A program made the position numbers and the translations under genes. The notes beneath the pieces are model-generated. The model had not been told where the DNA came from. It was given only the letters and a program-made list of their open reading frames with translations, and ran no database searches. This document shows, in pieces, positions 1 to 9,279 of a stretch of DNA of 64,000 nucleotides (the stretch's first letter is position 1; each line of letters starts with the position of its first letter). Source of the DNA: Limnovirga sp038203525 (GTDB taxonomy: Bacteria; Bacteroidota; Bacteroidia; Chitinophagales; Chitinophagaceae); NCBI GenBank assembly GCA_038203525.1, contig JBBRDW010000004.1, positions 32,476-96,475 on the forward strand, written 5' to 3'.

Positions 1-281
1 CCCTGCTTAGGGAAAAAGCTTTCAAAACATTCCATGTATTCATGCGTAAAAGCTGGGCCGCCATGTAACAGCAATACTTTTATGCGTGGGTTATTGCCGA
101 TGTCTTTGGTCCATACATTAAAAGTACCCACAGAAGTTTTTATAGGAATCATTTTTACACCGCCGGTTTGCACACCAGAATCTTTGGTTGCAAAATAATT
201 TTGTGCTGTTATTGTGTTTTCCTTAGGCTGCTTGGGGTTGCAGGCCACGGCAATTAAAAAAAGCAAAAGTAATTTTTTCAT
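1..281 (-). CDS. Alpha/beta hydrolase lipoprotein (proline iminopeptidase-like), 3' part outside window
   Basis: The visible part is the N-terminal 93 residues; the gene runs off the left edge. It starts with a short hydrophobic signal and a lipobox (AVAC, then NPKQ), so the product should be a lipoprotein. About 70 residues in, KVLLLHGGPAFTHEYM contains the HGGP oxyanion-hole motif typical of proline iminopeptidase-type (S33) alpha/beta hydrolases. The nucleophile elbow and the catalytic Asp and His would lie outside the window. The start is the ATG whose complement is at 279-281, which gives the complete signal peptide. The family call is from this N-terminus only. Confidence 0.7.
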   Translation of the reverse strand, partial: MKKLLLLFLIAVACNPKQPKENTITAQNYFATKDSGVQTGGVKMIPIKTSVGTFNVWTKDIGNNPRIKVLLLHGGPAFTHEYMECFESFFPKQ

Positions 282-461
282 AAAGCGTTTATTGGTATTG
301 TAAAAGTTATTTTTAAAACACAAGGTTAGCTAATTTTTTCTACCCATCTTTTGAGTGCGGCATAAGGCAGGATTGCGTTGCATGCTGAACGTTACAGAGG
401 TTCACACGCTCCCACGTTCCAATAGTTCACACGTTCTTTTACTGTTTTAACTTTTGGAACC

Positions 462-538
462 CATGAACTCGTGAACCTTGTGAACCTCGTGAACCTTGTG
501 AACTTGTAAACGCATGAACTTGCAAACTCGTCAACTTG
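462..538. repeat. Short tandem array, about 9-bp period (TGAACCTYG)
   Basis: About eight degenerate copies of TGAACCTTG / TGAACCTCG / TGAACTTG follow each other. Spaced relatives (GTTCACACG) lie at 405-437 in the opposite sense. The array lies in the 365-bp gap between the partial hydrolase and comM. No coding or regulatory role is evident. Confidence 0.7.
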
Positions 539-555
539 CTCATAGCTATTCTTCA

Positions 556-613
556 GTACAAGAGTGCGACGCAACAGGCGATGCTATGAAATACAAATGC
601 CGGGCTCAAAAAA
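556..613 (+). repeat. Solo GCGACGC repeat unit (reference copy)
   Basis: This is a textbook unit of the dispersed family: core GTACAAGAGTGCGACGCAAC at 556-575, spacer GGCGATGCTATGAAATAC, and outer end GCCGGGCTCAAAAAA finishing at 613. The A-tract end points toward the 3' end of comM (minus strand, ending at 647). I use 'outer end' for the GCCGGGCTCAAAAAA side throughout. Confidence 0.9.
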
Positions 614-646
614 TAATTCACTTTCAATTTTCAACTCATTACTTGC

Positions 647-2191
647 TTACCCCGCCCAACCTTCCCTATCGAGGCTTCGGTATTGAATGGCTTCGGCAAG
701 ATGCTCGGCTTTTATATCGGCACTGGCGGCAAGATCGGCAATGGTACGGCTCACTTTTAAAATACGGTCGTAGGCACGGGCACTAAGATTTAAACGTTCC
801 ATGGCTCTCTTTAACAGCGCTTCGCCGGCCTGGTTTATTACACAAATTTCACGCAGCTGTTTACTGCTCATTTGCGCATTGGCATACATACCAGGGTTGT
901 TTTTATAACGCTCTGTTTGTATGTCTCTTGCTTTAATAACCCGTTCGCGGATAACCGCAGAATCTTCGCCTTTGGAGTTGGTATTGCTTAATTCACTGAA
1001 AGGCACCGGCGTAACCTCTACATGAAGGTCAATCCTGTCGAGCAGGGGCCCCGAAATTTTATTTAAGTATTTTTGAACAGCGCCGGGCGGGCAGGTGCAT
1101 TCCTTCTCGGGGTGATTATAATAGCCGCAGGGGCAGGGGTTCATAGAAGCAATCAACATAAAGTTGGCGGGAAAATCGAGTGCCACTTTTGCACGTGAAA
1201 TAGTAACCCGCCGTTCTTCCATTGGCTGGCGCATAACTTCCAGTACTGTTCTTTTAAATTCAGGCAATTCATCCAAAAATAAAACGCCATTGTGTGCAAG
1301 CGAAATTTCTCCAGGCTGCGGTATGCCACCGCCACCTACTAGTGCCACATCGCTGATGGTATGGTGCGGCGAACGGAACGGACGTTTACTTACCAGCGAA
1401 GTATTCTCCGGCAATTTACCGGCTACGCTGTGGATCTTTGTTGTTTCCAGCGCCTCCAGTAAACTAAGGGGCGGCAGGATGGTTGGCAAACGTTTTGCCA
1501 GCATGGTTTTACCCGCACCAGGCGGGCCAATCAATATGGCATTATGCCCCCCTGCAGCCGCAATTTCCATGGCCCGCTTTATATTTTCCTGGCCTTTAAC
1601 ATCGTTAAAATCAACTTCAAATTCGTATTGGTTGTTAAAAAATTCTTCCCTCGTATTTACCACGACAGGCTGCAGAGAATTTTCGTTTTTAAAGAACTCA
1701 ATTACCTCGTTGACATGGGTTACGCCATAGACCAGTAAGTTATTTACCATGCCCGCTTCCCGCTCATTTTGCTTTGGAACAATTAACCCTTTAAACCCTT
1801 CTTTGCGGGCCTGAATAGCAATGGGCAGCGCACCTTTTATTGGTTGAATACTGCCATCAAGGCTAAGCTCGCCCATAATTACATAATCGCTCAGGCGTTC
1901 TGGCGATTCAATTTGTTCGCTTGCACCAAGAACGCCAATGGCAATGGGAAGATCGAATGCAGAACCGCTTTTTTTAATATCTGCCGGTGCAAGATTGATG
2001 ACCAGTTTGGTGCGTGGCATGTAATGACCGTTTGTTTTAATAGCGCTTTCAACACGCTGCAGGCTTTCTTTTACGGCGCTGTCGGGCAGGCCTACAATAA
2101 AATAATTTTGCCCGTTGCTTACGTTCACTTCAATTGTAATGGAAATGGCTTCTACACCATACACCGCACTGCCAAAAGTTTTTACAAGCAT
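647..2191 (-). CDS. comM: YifB/ComM family Mg-chelatase-like AAA+ ATPase
   Basis: At 514 residues this is normal family length. The N-terminal Lon-protease-like ChlI domain (about 1-170) contains the conserved FIVGLPDSAVKES. The AAA+ module carries Walker A GPPGAGKT at 222-229 and Walker B GVLFLDE at about 302-308, followed by the cysteine cluster NPCPCGYY...ECTCPP and a C-terminal helical Mg-chelatase domain. Characterised ComM is a hexameric helicase promoting branch migration during natural transformation; that role here is inferred from family. The gene appears to be monocistronic, with repeat elements on both flanks. The start ATG opens MLVKTFGSAVYG, the usual family beginning. Confidence 0.95.
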   Translation of the reverse strand: MLVKTFGSAVYGVEAISITIEVNVSNGQNYFIVGLPDSAVKESLQRVESAIKTNGHYMPRTKLVINLAPADIKKSGSAFDLPIAIGVLGASEQIESPERLSDYVIMGELSLDGSIQPIKGALPIAIQARKEGFKGLIVPKQNEREAGMVNNLLVYGVTHVNEVIEFFKNENSLQPVVVNTREEFFNNQYEFEVDFNDVKGQENIKRAMEIAAAGGHNAILIGPPGAGKTMLAKRLPTILPPLSLLEALETTKIHSVAGKLPENTSLVSKRPFRSPHHTISDVALVGGGGIPQPGEISLAHNGVLFLDELPEFKRTVLEVMRQPMEERRVTISRAKVALDFPANFMLIASMNPCPCGYYNHPEKECTCPPGAVQKYLNKISGPLLDRIDLHVEVTPVPFSELSNTNSKGEDSAVIRERVIKARDIQTERYKNNPGMYANAQMSSKQLREICVINQAGEALLKRAMERLNLSARAYDRILKVSRTIADLAASADIKAEHLAEAIQYRSLDREGWAG

Positions 2192-2261
2192 AGTAGTTTT
2201 TTTATTTTATGGGTCGGGCATTTTTCATTGGTAGAACTGAAGAATATTTTATTAAACAGGT

Positions 2262-2566
2262 AATACCAGCTAATCTTTTTATGGCATCTTCGTTGCGTCG
2301 CAATCCGTTCATCTTTTGAATATTTATTGGGCTTCAGCTTTTGCAGGCTATAAGGCCGATTATTGCTACAGCGCACTTTTGTGCGAAAGCTAAAAAAAAC
2401 CTGCCTTACGAATATAAGAAAACCCTGTAAGCAAACCCATCAAATGTTCTTTGCAGTAATGCTGCCGGTAAAATGTGAACCCAAAGCTGCCAACTTTACA
2501 ACCGATGAAGTGATTGCGACGCAACGAAGAAGCTATAGCAAACAAATGCCGGTATCAAAAAAAATG
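2262..2566. repeat. Degenerate inverted-pair element, GATTGCGACGCAAC subtype
   Basis: This element fills most of the 387-bp gap between comM and the glycosyltransferase gene. The left arm holds GTTGCGTCGCAATCC (2292-2306) and the right arm holds its inverse GATTGCGACGCAAC (2512-2525), followed by a GCCGGTATCAAAAAAAA outer end. Here the core's GTACAAGAGTGC half is replaced by GATGAANNGATTGC, the same subtype as the copy at 34871. The right outer end abuts the 3' end of the glycosyltransferase gene. I see no gene inside. Confidence 0.75.
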
Positions 2567-2578
2567 AACATAATAATT

Positions 2579-3658
2579 CTATAAATATTTGGTGATAAAA
2601 TCGTCAAGCACTGTTTTAAAAACAGGCTTTGAAAATGCCGGTAAATTAAAGGTGAAATCCTTTGCTTTGTTAATGTGAAACAAAAGATCATCGTTCTGGT
2701 TGCAGGTATAACACCAGCTTTGCTGCATAAGGTGTGGCGCCAGGTATTCCTGCTCGGTTTGCCCCGGGGTTGGTATTAGTATGGCTTTTTTCTGTAGTGA
2801 AAGTACCTCCATAATAGTTGTGTAACCACAACGGCTGATAATGTACTCACTTTCTGCAAAGGCCTGCTGCAACTGCGTTGTATTCAAATGGTTTACCACT
2901 GTACAATTGGGTGTAAGGTTAATTTTTTCTTCGCTGCCAGGCTTGCCACGCAGGATAAGTATTTTACCAATAAGCTTGGGTACCAGCGAAAATATTTTAT
3001 TTTCCAACAAAGTTCTTTGCGGCTCGGGGCCGGAAAGCAGGATTAGAAAACTGTATTTCTTTTCAGCGGTAATATTTTTTTCAAACCGGCATAAAGGACC
3101 AATGTAGTTTACGGGAATAACGGGCATATTTAATGGGTGAGAAAGTATGCCGGCAATGTTGAAACTTTCTTTAAAATCCGGCACCCAACATGCAGAATAA
3201 TGATTGATGTAGTTGTAATTTATCTTTTGTATTAGTTTTTCAAGCCAGGCAAAGGGAGCTTGTATATTTAACTGGTGCGTGATAAAAACGCAGGCAGTTT
3301 GTTTGCTCCAGAGGCCAAAACGATTATCGGAAATTACCAGGTCTATTTTAAAATCTTTGATTGTATGCTGCAGCCATCGGTTTTCCCTGCGAATGCTTAA
3401 CATGATTTTTGGGCTTTGCCACAAAATTTTAAGTGGTAACCAGCGTTTAGAACCTGTGTATTGAATATTATATCCTTTAAGGCCAATGGTTTGAAGCCCG
3501 GGAAATTCATTTTGCAATAAAGCAAGCTGACCGCCAGAGGAAGCTATGATTACCTGGTGACCAGACGCAGTTAAAAATTTTATCAATGGTATACAACGGG
3601 TTGCGTGGCCAAGACCCCAGTCTAAGGGAGCAACAAGTATATTTTTTGGGGATGTCAA
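2579..3658 (-). CDS. Glycosyltransferase, MurG/GT28-like fold
   Basis: The N-terminus has the nucleotide-sugar glycosyltransferase pattern KNILVAPLDWGLGHATRCIP, with the glycine-rich GLGHATR loop seen in MurG/UGT-type enzymes. The C-terminal half has ISRCGYTTIMEVLSLQKKAI (about residues 300-320), matching the donor-binding region of GT28 C-terminal domains. An ATG at 3742 would add 28 atypical residues and overlap the divergent lipoprotein gene; TTG at 3658 gives 359 residues starting next to the Rossmann strand and is my preferred start. The acceptor and sugar are unknown. No transmembrane segment is evident, so a peripheral or cytoplasmic enzyme is likely. Confidence 0.8.
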   Translation of the reverse strand: MTSPKNILVAPLDWGLGHATRCIPLIKFLTASGHQVIIASSGGQLALLQNEFPGLQTIGLKGYNIQYTGSKRWLPLKILWQSPKIMLSIRRENRWLQHTIKDFKIDLVISDNRFGLWSKQTACVFITHQLNIQAPFAWLEKLIQKINYNYINHYSACWVPDFKESFNIAGILSHPLNMPVIPVNYIGPLCRFEKNITAEKKYSFLILLSGPEPQRTLLENKIFSLVPKLIGKILILRGKPGSEEKINLTPNCTVVNHLNTTQLQQAFAESEYIISRCGYTTIMEVLSLQKKAILIPTPGQTEQEYLAPHLMQQSWCYTCNQNDDLLFHINKAKDFTFNLPAFSKPVFKTVLDDFITKYL

Positions 3659-3721
3659 TTTTTTGAAAATAAAATGAAAGTTGCCAAAGTGTAAAAAATA
3701 ACTAATTTTAAATTTACTTTT

Positions 3722-3847
3722 ATGAAGCGTAATATAAACCAAACGATCATTTTTTTGTTATTATGTACGATGGTATTTGCATCCTGCGGCGTAAGCAGGC
3801 ATAGTAGTGACGTTAATGTAGGAAAATGCAAATGTCCGAAACTTTGA
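3722..3847 (+). CDS. Small 41-residue lipoprotein
   Basis: This short ORF encodes a Lys/Arg start (MKRN), a hydrophobic stretch IIFLLLCTMVF and a lipobox (FASC, then GVS), so a mature lipoprotein of only about 20 residues is predicted, ending KCKCPKL with two more cysteines. It is divergent from the glycosyltransferase gene. Small Cys-rich lipoproteins of this kind are common in Bacteroidota, but I do not recognise this one. The signal peptide is convincing; expression is unproven. Confidence 0.55.
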   Translation: MKRNINQTIIFLLLCTMVFASCGVSRHSSDVNVGKCKCPKL

Positions 3848-3943
3848 AAAAAGGCATAATTCTTTAATTAAACAAATTGTAAATAAGACTTTGTTATGGG
3901 CCCGCAAAACCGAGACCTGTTGGTACTTACGAAAAAAAATACG

Positions 3944-4144
3944 ATGAACCCAATTGAGCTGGAGCATGAAGTGGAGCTCATTGTAGAATTACTTTATCAT
4001 GTTGAAAATGCTCAGGCATTCTGCATTGCCAATGAAATAGTGGATTTAAACAGATATAAAATTATCACCAAAGCACACCTTATTCAAAAAATGATAAGGG
4101 AAAAGGAAATGAAGCCTTTTGTGTTTATTTGTAATAAAAATTAA
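3944..4144 (+). CDS. Small hypothetical protein (66 aa)
   Basis: From ATG 3944 the product is a 66-residue, mostly helical, charged soluble protein (begins MNPIELEHEVELIVELLYH, rich in Glu, Ile and Lys) with no recognised family. An in-frame ATG at 3896 would give 82 residues, but its 16-residue extension looks non-native. In another frame the same upstream bases read PRPVGTYEKKYDEPN and end at 3956 with no ATG, which hints at a second tiny overlapping coding stretch. A strong terminator follows 23 bp downstream, supporting transcription through this stretch. Confidence 0.5.
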   Translation: MNPIELEHEVELIVELLYHVENAQAFCIANEIVDLNRYKIITKAHLIQKMIREKEMKPFVFICNKN

Positions 4145-4167
4145 GCTTATCTGAATAGGTTGATGTT

Positions 4168-4201
4168 AAAAGCTCCCTCATTTTAATGAGGGAGCTTTTT
4201 T
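4168..4201 (+). terminator. Rho-independent terminator
   Basis: A perfect 15-bp stem AAAAGCTCCCTCATT / AATGAGGGAGCTTTT has a 2-nt apex as written (TT) and a run of T after it. It ends the plus-strand transcript with the small ORFs. The minus strand also carries a T run (the AAAA side), so it could act on the M28 peptidase transcript too, although that gene ends 165 bp away. Confidence 0.9.
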
Positions 4202-4366
4202 ATAGCAACAATTCTAAGTTATTGGAATATGCCGTGCGTAATGGAGATGCCTATTGCCGCACAATGAACTTAACCTGCAAACCTGCGATCTCCGCCTGGC
4301 GGGACAAACTACAGGTAAAATTGAATTGCAATGTTGCAGCCTCGCTCACAAAAATTGAGCAATCTG

Positions 4367-6589
4367 TTATTTGATATTGTTGAGATAATTTGATAACGCA
4401 TTTATTACACCCGCCATTAAACCAATTTGCTCTTTAGCCTCTTTCCAGCTGCGCTGTTCTATGGCTTCGCGTATGCCGGGCATTGTTTTTACACCGTATC
4501 CAGTGTAAAAGCCGGGTGCATAAATGGCGTGTTTATACCATGCCCTGCGCGGCAATCCATCCGGAAGCAACAATTGTTGTTCGGCTTTATAAAATGCTTC
4601 GTTGTAGGTATTCATGTCGCCGTGTGCTGCCCAGGATTTACTCCATTTTTCAGCTATGGCGTCTGTAGCATTTTGCAAATTGTGTAAAGCATTTTGAAGA
4701 GGGGAGAAGTCAATATAGGGCACTTCTTCTTTGGCAACGGGAGCAAGTAAATGCAATGCAGTATCGGTGGCAAGTGCGTAATTATTGGCTTTTATTATTT
4801 CATTTTCCGTTTGCGTGTTTTCGCGCATATCGTCTGTCGCTTTTATCAATTCGGTTGCATAACCATTTATGGTTTTGTACAGACTGCGAAAGTCGAAAGG
4901 CAAAGCATCAGCATCCGCCATCCGCAGTGCTGCATGGCCCGCAGTTTTTGAAAGTGCCACGCCATACTCAAAAGAAGGATCTTTAAAGCGGCGGTAATCG
5001 TCGTAAGAGTCGTAAATAGAATGATATTCGCCGCCACCATCCTCACCGCCAAAGCCAAGATTTAAGGCTGGAACGCCAAGGTGTTGAAGAAAAGAGGAAA
5101 AGTCTGAACCCGAGCCCAGTGCTTCAAGGTTCATATCATTTTTTGCCATGGCTGTTTTCTTGGCACTTACCGAAGATGCATTGATGATTTCATTTGCTTT
5201 TAACCGCTGAAGCACACTCACATTTGTTTGAGGGTCGTTTACATCTCTGGCAACTTCGGTCATAAATGTTTCCAGTGCATGGGAGCCGCCTGCACCCAAA
5301 AAGCCCCTTCCATTTCCATCGCTGTTTATATAGAGAACAGCTTTCTTCTGCAGTTCTTTTGCGTTATCCTCTGCCCATTCTGTAGAACCTATTAACCCAG
5401 GTTCTTCTCCATCCCATGCGCAGTAAACCATTGTTCGCTTGGGTTTCCAGCCGTTCCTCACCAACTCTCCAATGGATTTTGCTTCTTCAAGCAAGGCGGC
5501 CTGTCCGCTGATTGGATCGTTGGCGCCATTTACCCATGCATCGTGATGGTTACCGCGAATCACCCACTCGTCGGGGTATTGTGCGCCTTTAATCATTGCA
5601 ATTACATCGTAACAGGAAACCATTTTCCAGTCAAATTTCATTTTTAAGTGAACAGTGGATTTACCTGGTCCTATATGGTAAGTAAAAGGCAAAGCCCCAG
5701 GCCATCCATCGGGTGCGACGGGCCCCTCAAGCATTGCCAGTAATGGCTGGGCATCATGATAACTTATGGGCAGTACAGGTATTTTTAAAAGGTTGGTGGC
5801 ATCGTTATGGCTGGCAATGCGTTCTGCATTTTCTGTAGCACCTACGCCCGGTGTTAATGGATCGCCGGGGTAAATAACCATATCCATAATAGACCCACGC
5901 TGCACACCATATTCATTTTTGTAGGCGCCTTTTGGATAAACATCGCCCTGGTAATAACCGTCATCTTTAGGATCTGAGTAAATAATACATCCAATAGCGC
6001 CATGCTCCTGCGCAACTTTTGGTTTAATACCGCGCCAGCTTCTCCCATATTTTGCTATTACAATCTTGCCTTTTACGTCAACGCCCATTCTGTCGAGTAC
6101 TTCGTAATCTGATGGCAGGCCATAATTTACAAATATCAGTTGCCCGGTTGCGTCGCCATCGGCGCTCCATGCATTATAGGTGGGCAACTGATCTGCCTGG
6201 CCTGATGTGGCGTCTTCCTTTAATGCCGGCTCTTTCAGCAAAGCCTTATAAGTTGTGGAGCCTGTTATTTCTAATACCCTTATTTCAGGTGTTGGAAAAA
6301 GCACTTTATATTCCTGAATTTTAGCATCAAAGCCATAACTTTTAAACCGGTTTAAAATATTTTCGGCCACGGCCTTACTGCCAGCAGATCCCAATGCATG
6401 GGGCTTTGAGGACAGGTCTTTAATGGTGCTGCCAATATTGGCAGCGTTAAGGTTTGCGTCAAACTTTTGCTCGAGCAGATATTGCCGGGCTGCCGACTGA
6501 TCAGTAAACCCGGTAATGCTTTTTGTTTGCGCATTTACTAAAAAATTAGCAGCGCATAAAACTGTAATTGTAAAAAGAAATTTATTCAT
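4367..6589 (-). CDS. M28 family metallopeptidase with PA domain (glutamate carboxypeptidase II-like)
   Basis: This is a 740-residue exported peptidase with signal peptide MNKFLFTITVLCAANFLVNA. A PA (protease-associated) domain covers about 110-290. The M28 catalytic domain shows GNHHDAW (zinc His about 348), ANDPISG (bridging Asp 358), WDGEEPG (catalytic Glu 395 and zinc Glu 396), YINSDGNG, and a final zinc His in YHSIYDSYDD. A C-terminal helical region matches the transferrin-receptor-like dimerisation domain. This is the same architecture and length as human GCPII/PSMA-type enzymes. It should cleave C-terminal acidic or other residues from peptides in the periplasm or at the surface; substrate is not predictable. 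There is no T9SS tail. Confidence 0.93.
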   Translation of the reverse strand: MNKFLFTITVLCAANFLVNAQTKSITGFTDQSAARQYLLEQKFDANLNAANIGSTIKDLSSKPHALGSAGSKAVAENILNRFKSYGFDAKIQEYKVLFPTPEIRVLEITGSTTYKALLKEPALKEDATSGQADQLPTYNAWSADGDATGQLIFVNYGLPSDYEVLDRMGVDVKGKIVIAKYGRSWRGIKPKVAQEHGAIGCIIYSDPKDDGYYQGDVYPKGAYKNEYGVQRGSIMDMVIYPGDPLTPGVGATENAERIASHNDATNLLKIPVLPISYHDAQPLLAMLEGPVAPDGWPGALPFTYHIGPGKSTVHLKMKFDWKMVSCYDVIAMIKGAQYPDEWVIRGNHHDAWVNGANDPISGQAALLEEAKSIGELVRNGWKPKRTMVYCAWDGEEPGLIGSTEWAEDNAKELQKKAVLYINSDGNGRGFLGAGGSHALETFMTEVARDVNDPQTNVSVLQRLKANEIINASSVSAKKTAMAKNDMNLEALGSGSDFSSFLQHLGVPALNLGFGGEDGGGEYHSIYDSYDDYRRFKDPSFEYGVALSKTAGHAALRMADADALPFDFRSLYKTINGYATELIKATDDMRENTQTENEIIKANNYALATDTALHLLAPVAKEEVPYIDFSPLQNALHNLQNATDAIAEKWSKSWAAHGDMNTYNEAFYKAEQQLLLPDGLPRRAWYKHAIYAPGFYTGYGVKTMPGIREAIEQRSWKEAKEQIGLMAGVINALSNYLNNIK

Positions 6590-6637
6590 AACTGGTTTTC
6601 TTGTGCAATGAAGGTATTAAAAACATTGCTCAGAATT

Positions 6638-6914
6638 CTTTTTTGTTGCCGGCTACGCGAAACGCGTAGTTCTTTGGGCAGCTTCGTTGTGTCACTCACT
6701 TGTACGGCTGTATATGAAGGGGCTTTTAACGTAGCGTAGATTGAACAGGAATAATTAATATTTATTAGCTGTAAGCCTTTTGCTGTAAGCGTTTGGCCAA
6801 AGATTAAAACACCAAAAGCCCGCTGCCGGAAACCAGTTGCAGAAATTTGTTATAGTGCACAAGAGTGCGACGCAACCGGGCTTAACCGTAGCAATAATGC
6901 CGGGCTCAAAAAAA
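6638..6914. repeat. Inverted-pair GCGACGC element (about 277 bp)
   Basis: The left arm starts TTTTTTGTTGCCGGC and carries the ACACAA-type core (GTTGTGTCACTCACTTGTAC, 6686-6705), then GGGGCTTTTAACGTAGCGTA. The right arm has AAAAGCCC, core GCACAAGAGTGCGACGCAAC (6857-6876) and outer end GCCGGGCTCAAAAAAAA. The arms are imperfect inverted repeats. The element occupies the 427-bp divergent gap between the M28 peptidase and the nucleotidase gene. Confidence 0.85.
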
Positions 6915-7016
6915 ATACCTGAAATAAACAGCACTACTTTATTATATTAAATGGAAAGATTAATCGCCTACTTGTTTTAATTTAGAAGGCTGAAAGCAAC
7001 CACAACAAAACTTATT

Positions 7017-7550
7017 ATGAGGATTTTAATTGACATGGATGAAGTGATGGCAGACGCTATTCTGCGTTTTATAGAATGGTACGAAAGGGATTTTGGCATA
7101 CACTACACCGAAGAACAGTTGCAGGGAACCAAGCTGCAGTATATTATTCCGCCTTCACATTGGCAAATTGTAAAAAAATACCCTCATACAAAAGGATTTT
7201 TTAAAGATCTCCCCCTTATTGCAGACTGCCAGGCTGTTATAAAAGAACTGAATGATAAACATGAAGTTTATATTGCTTCTGCAGCCATGGAATTTAAGTA
7301 TTCACTGGAAGAAAAATACGACTGGCTGGATGAACACTTCCCGTTTATTCACTGGAAGCGCAGAATATTTTGCGGTGATAAAAGCGTGCTTAAAGGAGAT
7401 GTTTTAATTGATGATCACGAGTTTAATTTATCTGTTTTTTCGGGCCGTGCCATTATGTTTACGGCTACCCACAACGCATTTGATACCAAGTACGAACGAC
7501 TCGATAACTGGCTAGATGCAAGAAAATTATTTGACCTGGATACACCATAA
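7017..7550 (+). CDS. 5'(3')-deoxyribonucleotidase (NT5C-type HAD phosphatase)
   Basis: This 177-residue protein belongs to the HAD superfamily. Motif I is DMDEVMAD (nucleophile Asp6, acid/base Asp8), motif II is the Ser of IASAAM, the Lys motif follows in WKRRIFCGDKS, and motif IV is the acidic pair in VLIDDHEFN. The sequence matches the '5' nucleotidase, deoxy (pyrimidine), cytosolic type C' family, which dephosphorylates deoxynucleoside monophosphates and so trims dNTP pools. It is a cytosolic protein with no signal. The start ATG is immediately followed by the first strand (RILIDMDE), so no alternative start is likely. Confidence 0.9.
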   Translation: MRILIDMDEVMADAILRFIEWYERDFGIHYTEEQLQGTKLQYIIPPSHWQIVKKYPHTKGFFKDLPLIADCQAVIKELNDKHEVYIASAAMEFKYSLEEKYDWLDEHFPFIHWKRRIFCGDKSVLKGDVLIDDHEFNLSVFSGRAIMFTATHNAFDTKYERLDNWLDARKLFDLDTP

Positions 7551-7606
7551 ATTTTAATCTTTACTATAATAGCCAACGTAATTATTTACAGTCAAAATAA
7601 CCAATT

Positions 7607-9223
7607 ATGAAAAAGATGTTAAGTTTTCTAATCTGCATGCAGCTTGTAATTACAGGCCTGTTTGCGCAACAGCAAATATATTACCGTGTACAGGTATTTG
7701 CTGATGAAAAAGGCCTGCAAAAGTTGGCTTCATTAGGTGTTACCATCGATCATGGCGAATCTAAAAAGGGCAGTTATTTTGTTTCAGATTTTTCAGAAAA
7801 TGAGCTGGGCATTATAAAACGCAGCGGTTTTGGTTATAAGGTTTTGATTAATGATGTGTCGGCTTATTATGTAGCGAGAAGCAACAATGAAGATACCGAA
7901 ACGGCAGCTGGGGCTGCTGCTGGCTGCACCACTTACACAAAGCCGCTTAATTTTAGGTATGGCAGTATGGGTGGTTTTTATACTTATGCAGAAATGCTTT
8001 CCACATTAGATAAGATGGCTAGAAAATACCCTAATCTTATTACCGTAAAGCAGGTTGTTTCCAGCACACTTACCACCACAGAGGGAAGACCGCTCTACTA
8101 TGTAAAGATTTCTGACAATCCCAATACCGATGAGAATGAGCCAAAAATATTGTACACTGCATTGCATCATGCAAGGGAACCGGAATCGCTTTCGCAGCTT
8201 GTATTTTATATGTGGTATATTCTGGAGAATTACAGCACAAGCAGTTATGTAAAAAGCCTTGTTGATTCTACCGAAATGTTTTTTATACCCTGCGTAAATC
8301 CTGACGGCTACATATACAACCAAACAACCAACCCAAATGGCGGCGGCCTTTGGCGTAAAAACCGGAGAAGCAACGGTGGTAATATTTATGGGGTAGACCT
8401 TAACAGAAATTATGGGTACAAATGGGGCTACGATAATGTTGGCTCGTCTAACATAACATCGAGCGACACGTACCGCGGACCGTCTGCCTTTTCGGAACCG
8501 GAAACACAAATGGTACGGGATTTTTGCAATGCGCACCCATTTTACTTTTCGCTTAACAACCACTCTTACAGCAATGTGCTAATTTATCCTTATGGTTATA
8601 AGGCAAATACTTATACCCCTGCACCTGACTCGCTGATCTTTAAAAATGATGCTGTTAGGCTGGCACAGTGCAACGGCTTTTTAACGGGAACGCCCAATCA
8701 AACCGTAGGCTATACCGCTAACGGCGTTTCAGACGACTGGATGTATGCCGAGCAAACAACCAAAGCAAAAATTTTTGCTTTAACGCCTGAAACAGGGTCT
8801 GCAACGGATGGTTTCTGGCCAAAAAAAAGCCGCATTGTGCCTATTTCGCAGGCTAATATGGATATGAACCTAACAGCAGCACAATATACAAAAGAGTCTG
8901 TTTTGCAGCCTGCTGCGGCAAGTGTTGCAGCTAGTACCGGTATCGTAAACGATCAGCTTATTATCACTGGTCTATCTAATGCGCCCAACCCCTGTAACAG
9001 TTTCACCTACATCAGTTACCGGGCTACTAAAGCGTTGAATAGCAAGTTACTTCGCTTAGATATTTACAGCGCAGCAGGCACGTTGGTGCAATCTGTAAAA
9101 TTAAATGCAGGCCAGTCAAGGATTTTGGTAAGTACATCCAATTTAAAAGCGGGCATTTACTATTATTCCATCAGCGATGGACAAAATAAATCAGCAATTG
9201 CAAAACTGGTTGTAGTAAAATAG
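7607..9223 (+). CDS. Secreted M14 zinc carboxypeptidase with T9SS sorting domain
   Basis: This 538-residue protein has signal peptide MKKMLSFLICMQLVITGLFA, a pro-region, and an M14 catalytic domain from about 125 to 430. The zinc site is HAREPE (His188, Glu191) and the later His in LNNHSYSN; DLNRNYG is the substrate-Arg motif; catalytic Glu lies in LTPETGS. The final 75 residues form a type A T9SS C-terminal domain (APNPCNSFTYISY...GIYYYSIS...KLVVVK), so export to the surface or medium by type IX secretion is expected. It begins 56 bp after the nucleotidase gene, and a terminator follows. Confidence 0.95.
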   Translation: MKKMLSFLICMQLVITGLFAQQQIYYRVQVFADEKGLQKLASLGVTIDHGESKKGSYFVSDFSENELGIIKRSGFGYKVLINDVSAYYVARSNNEDTETAAGAAAGCTTYTKPLNFRYGSMGGFYTYAEMLSTLDKMARKYPNLITVKQVVSSTLTTTEGRPLYYVKISDNPNTDENEPKILYTALHHAREPESLSQLVFYMWYILENYSTSSYVKSLVDSTEMFFIPCVNPDGYIYNQTTNPNGGGLWRKNRRSNGGNIYGVDLNRNYGYKWGYDNVGSSNITSSDTYRGPSAFSEPETQMVRDFCNAHPFYFSLNNHSYSNVLIYPYGYKANTYTPAPDSLIFKNDAVRLAQCNGFLTGTPNQTVGYTANGVSDDWMYAEQTTKAKIFALTPETGSATDGFWPKKSRIVPISQANMDMNLTAAQYTKESVLQPAAASVAASTGIVNDQLIITGLSNAPNPCNSFTYISYRATKALNSKLLRLDIYSAAGTLVQSVKLNAGQSRILVSTSNLKAGIYYYSISDGQNKSAIAKLVVVK

Positions 9224-9242
9224 CCAGCAACCAATAAAATTG

Positions 9243-9279
9243 AAATCCCCGTGTGTTTTTAACCATGGGGATTTTTTTT
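9243..9279 (+). terminator. Terminator of the M14 carboxypeptidase gene
   Basis: Inverted repeat AAATCCCC ... GGGGATTT has a 16-base loop, followed by eight T residues. The T tract is shared with the outer end of the next repeat unit (TTTTTTTTGGGCCGGGC), so unit and terminator are fused. Confidence 0.75.

Noticed and set aside
1164..1730. 188-residue ORF on the plus strand
   Set aside because: It lies antisense inside comM, whose reading frame is fully supported by motifs. Composition is that of a mirrored coding region.
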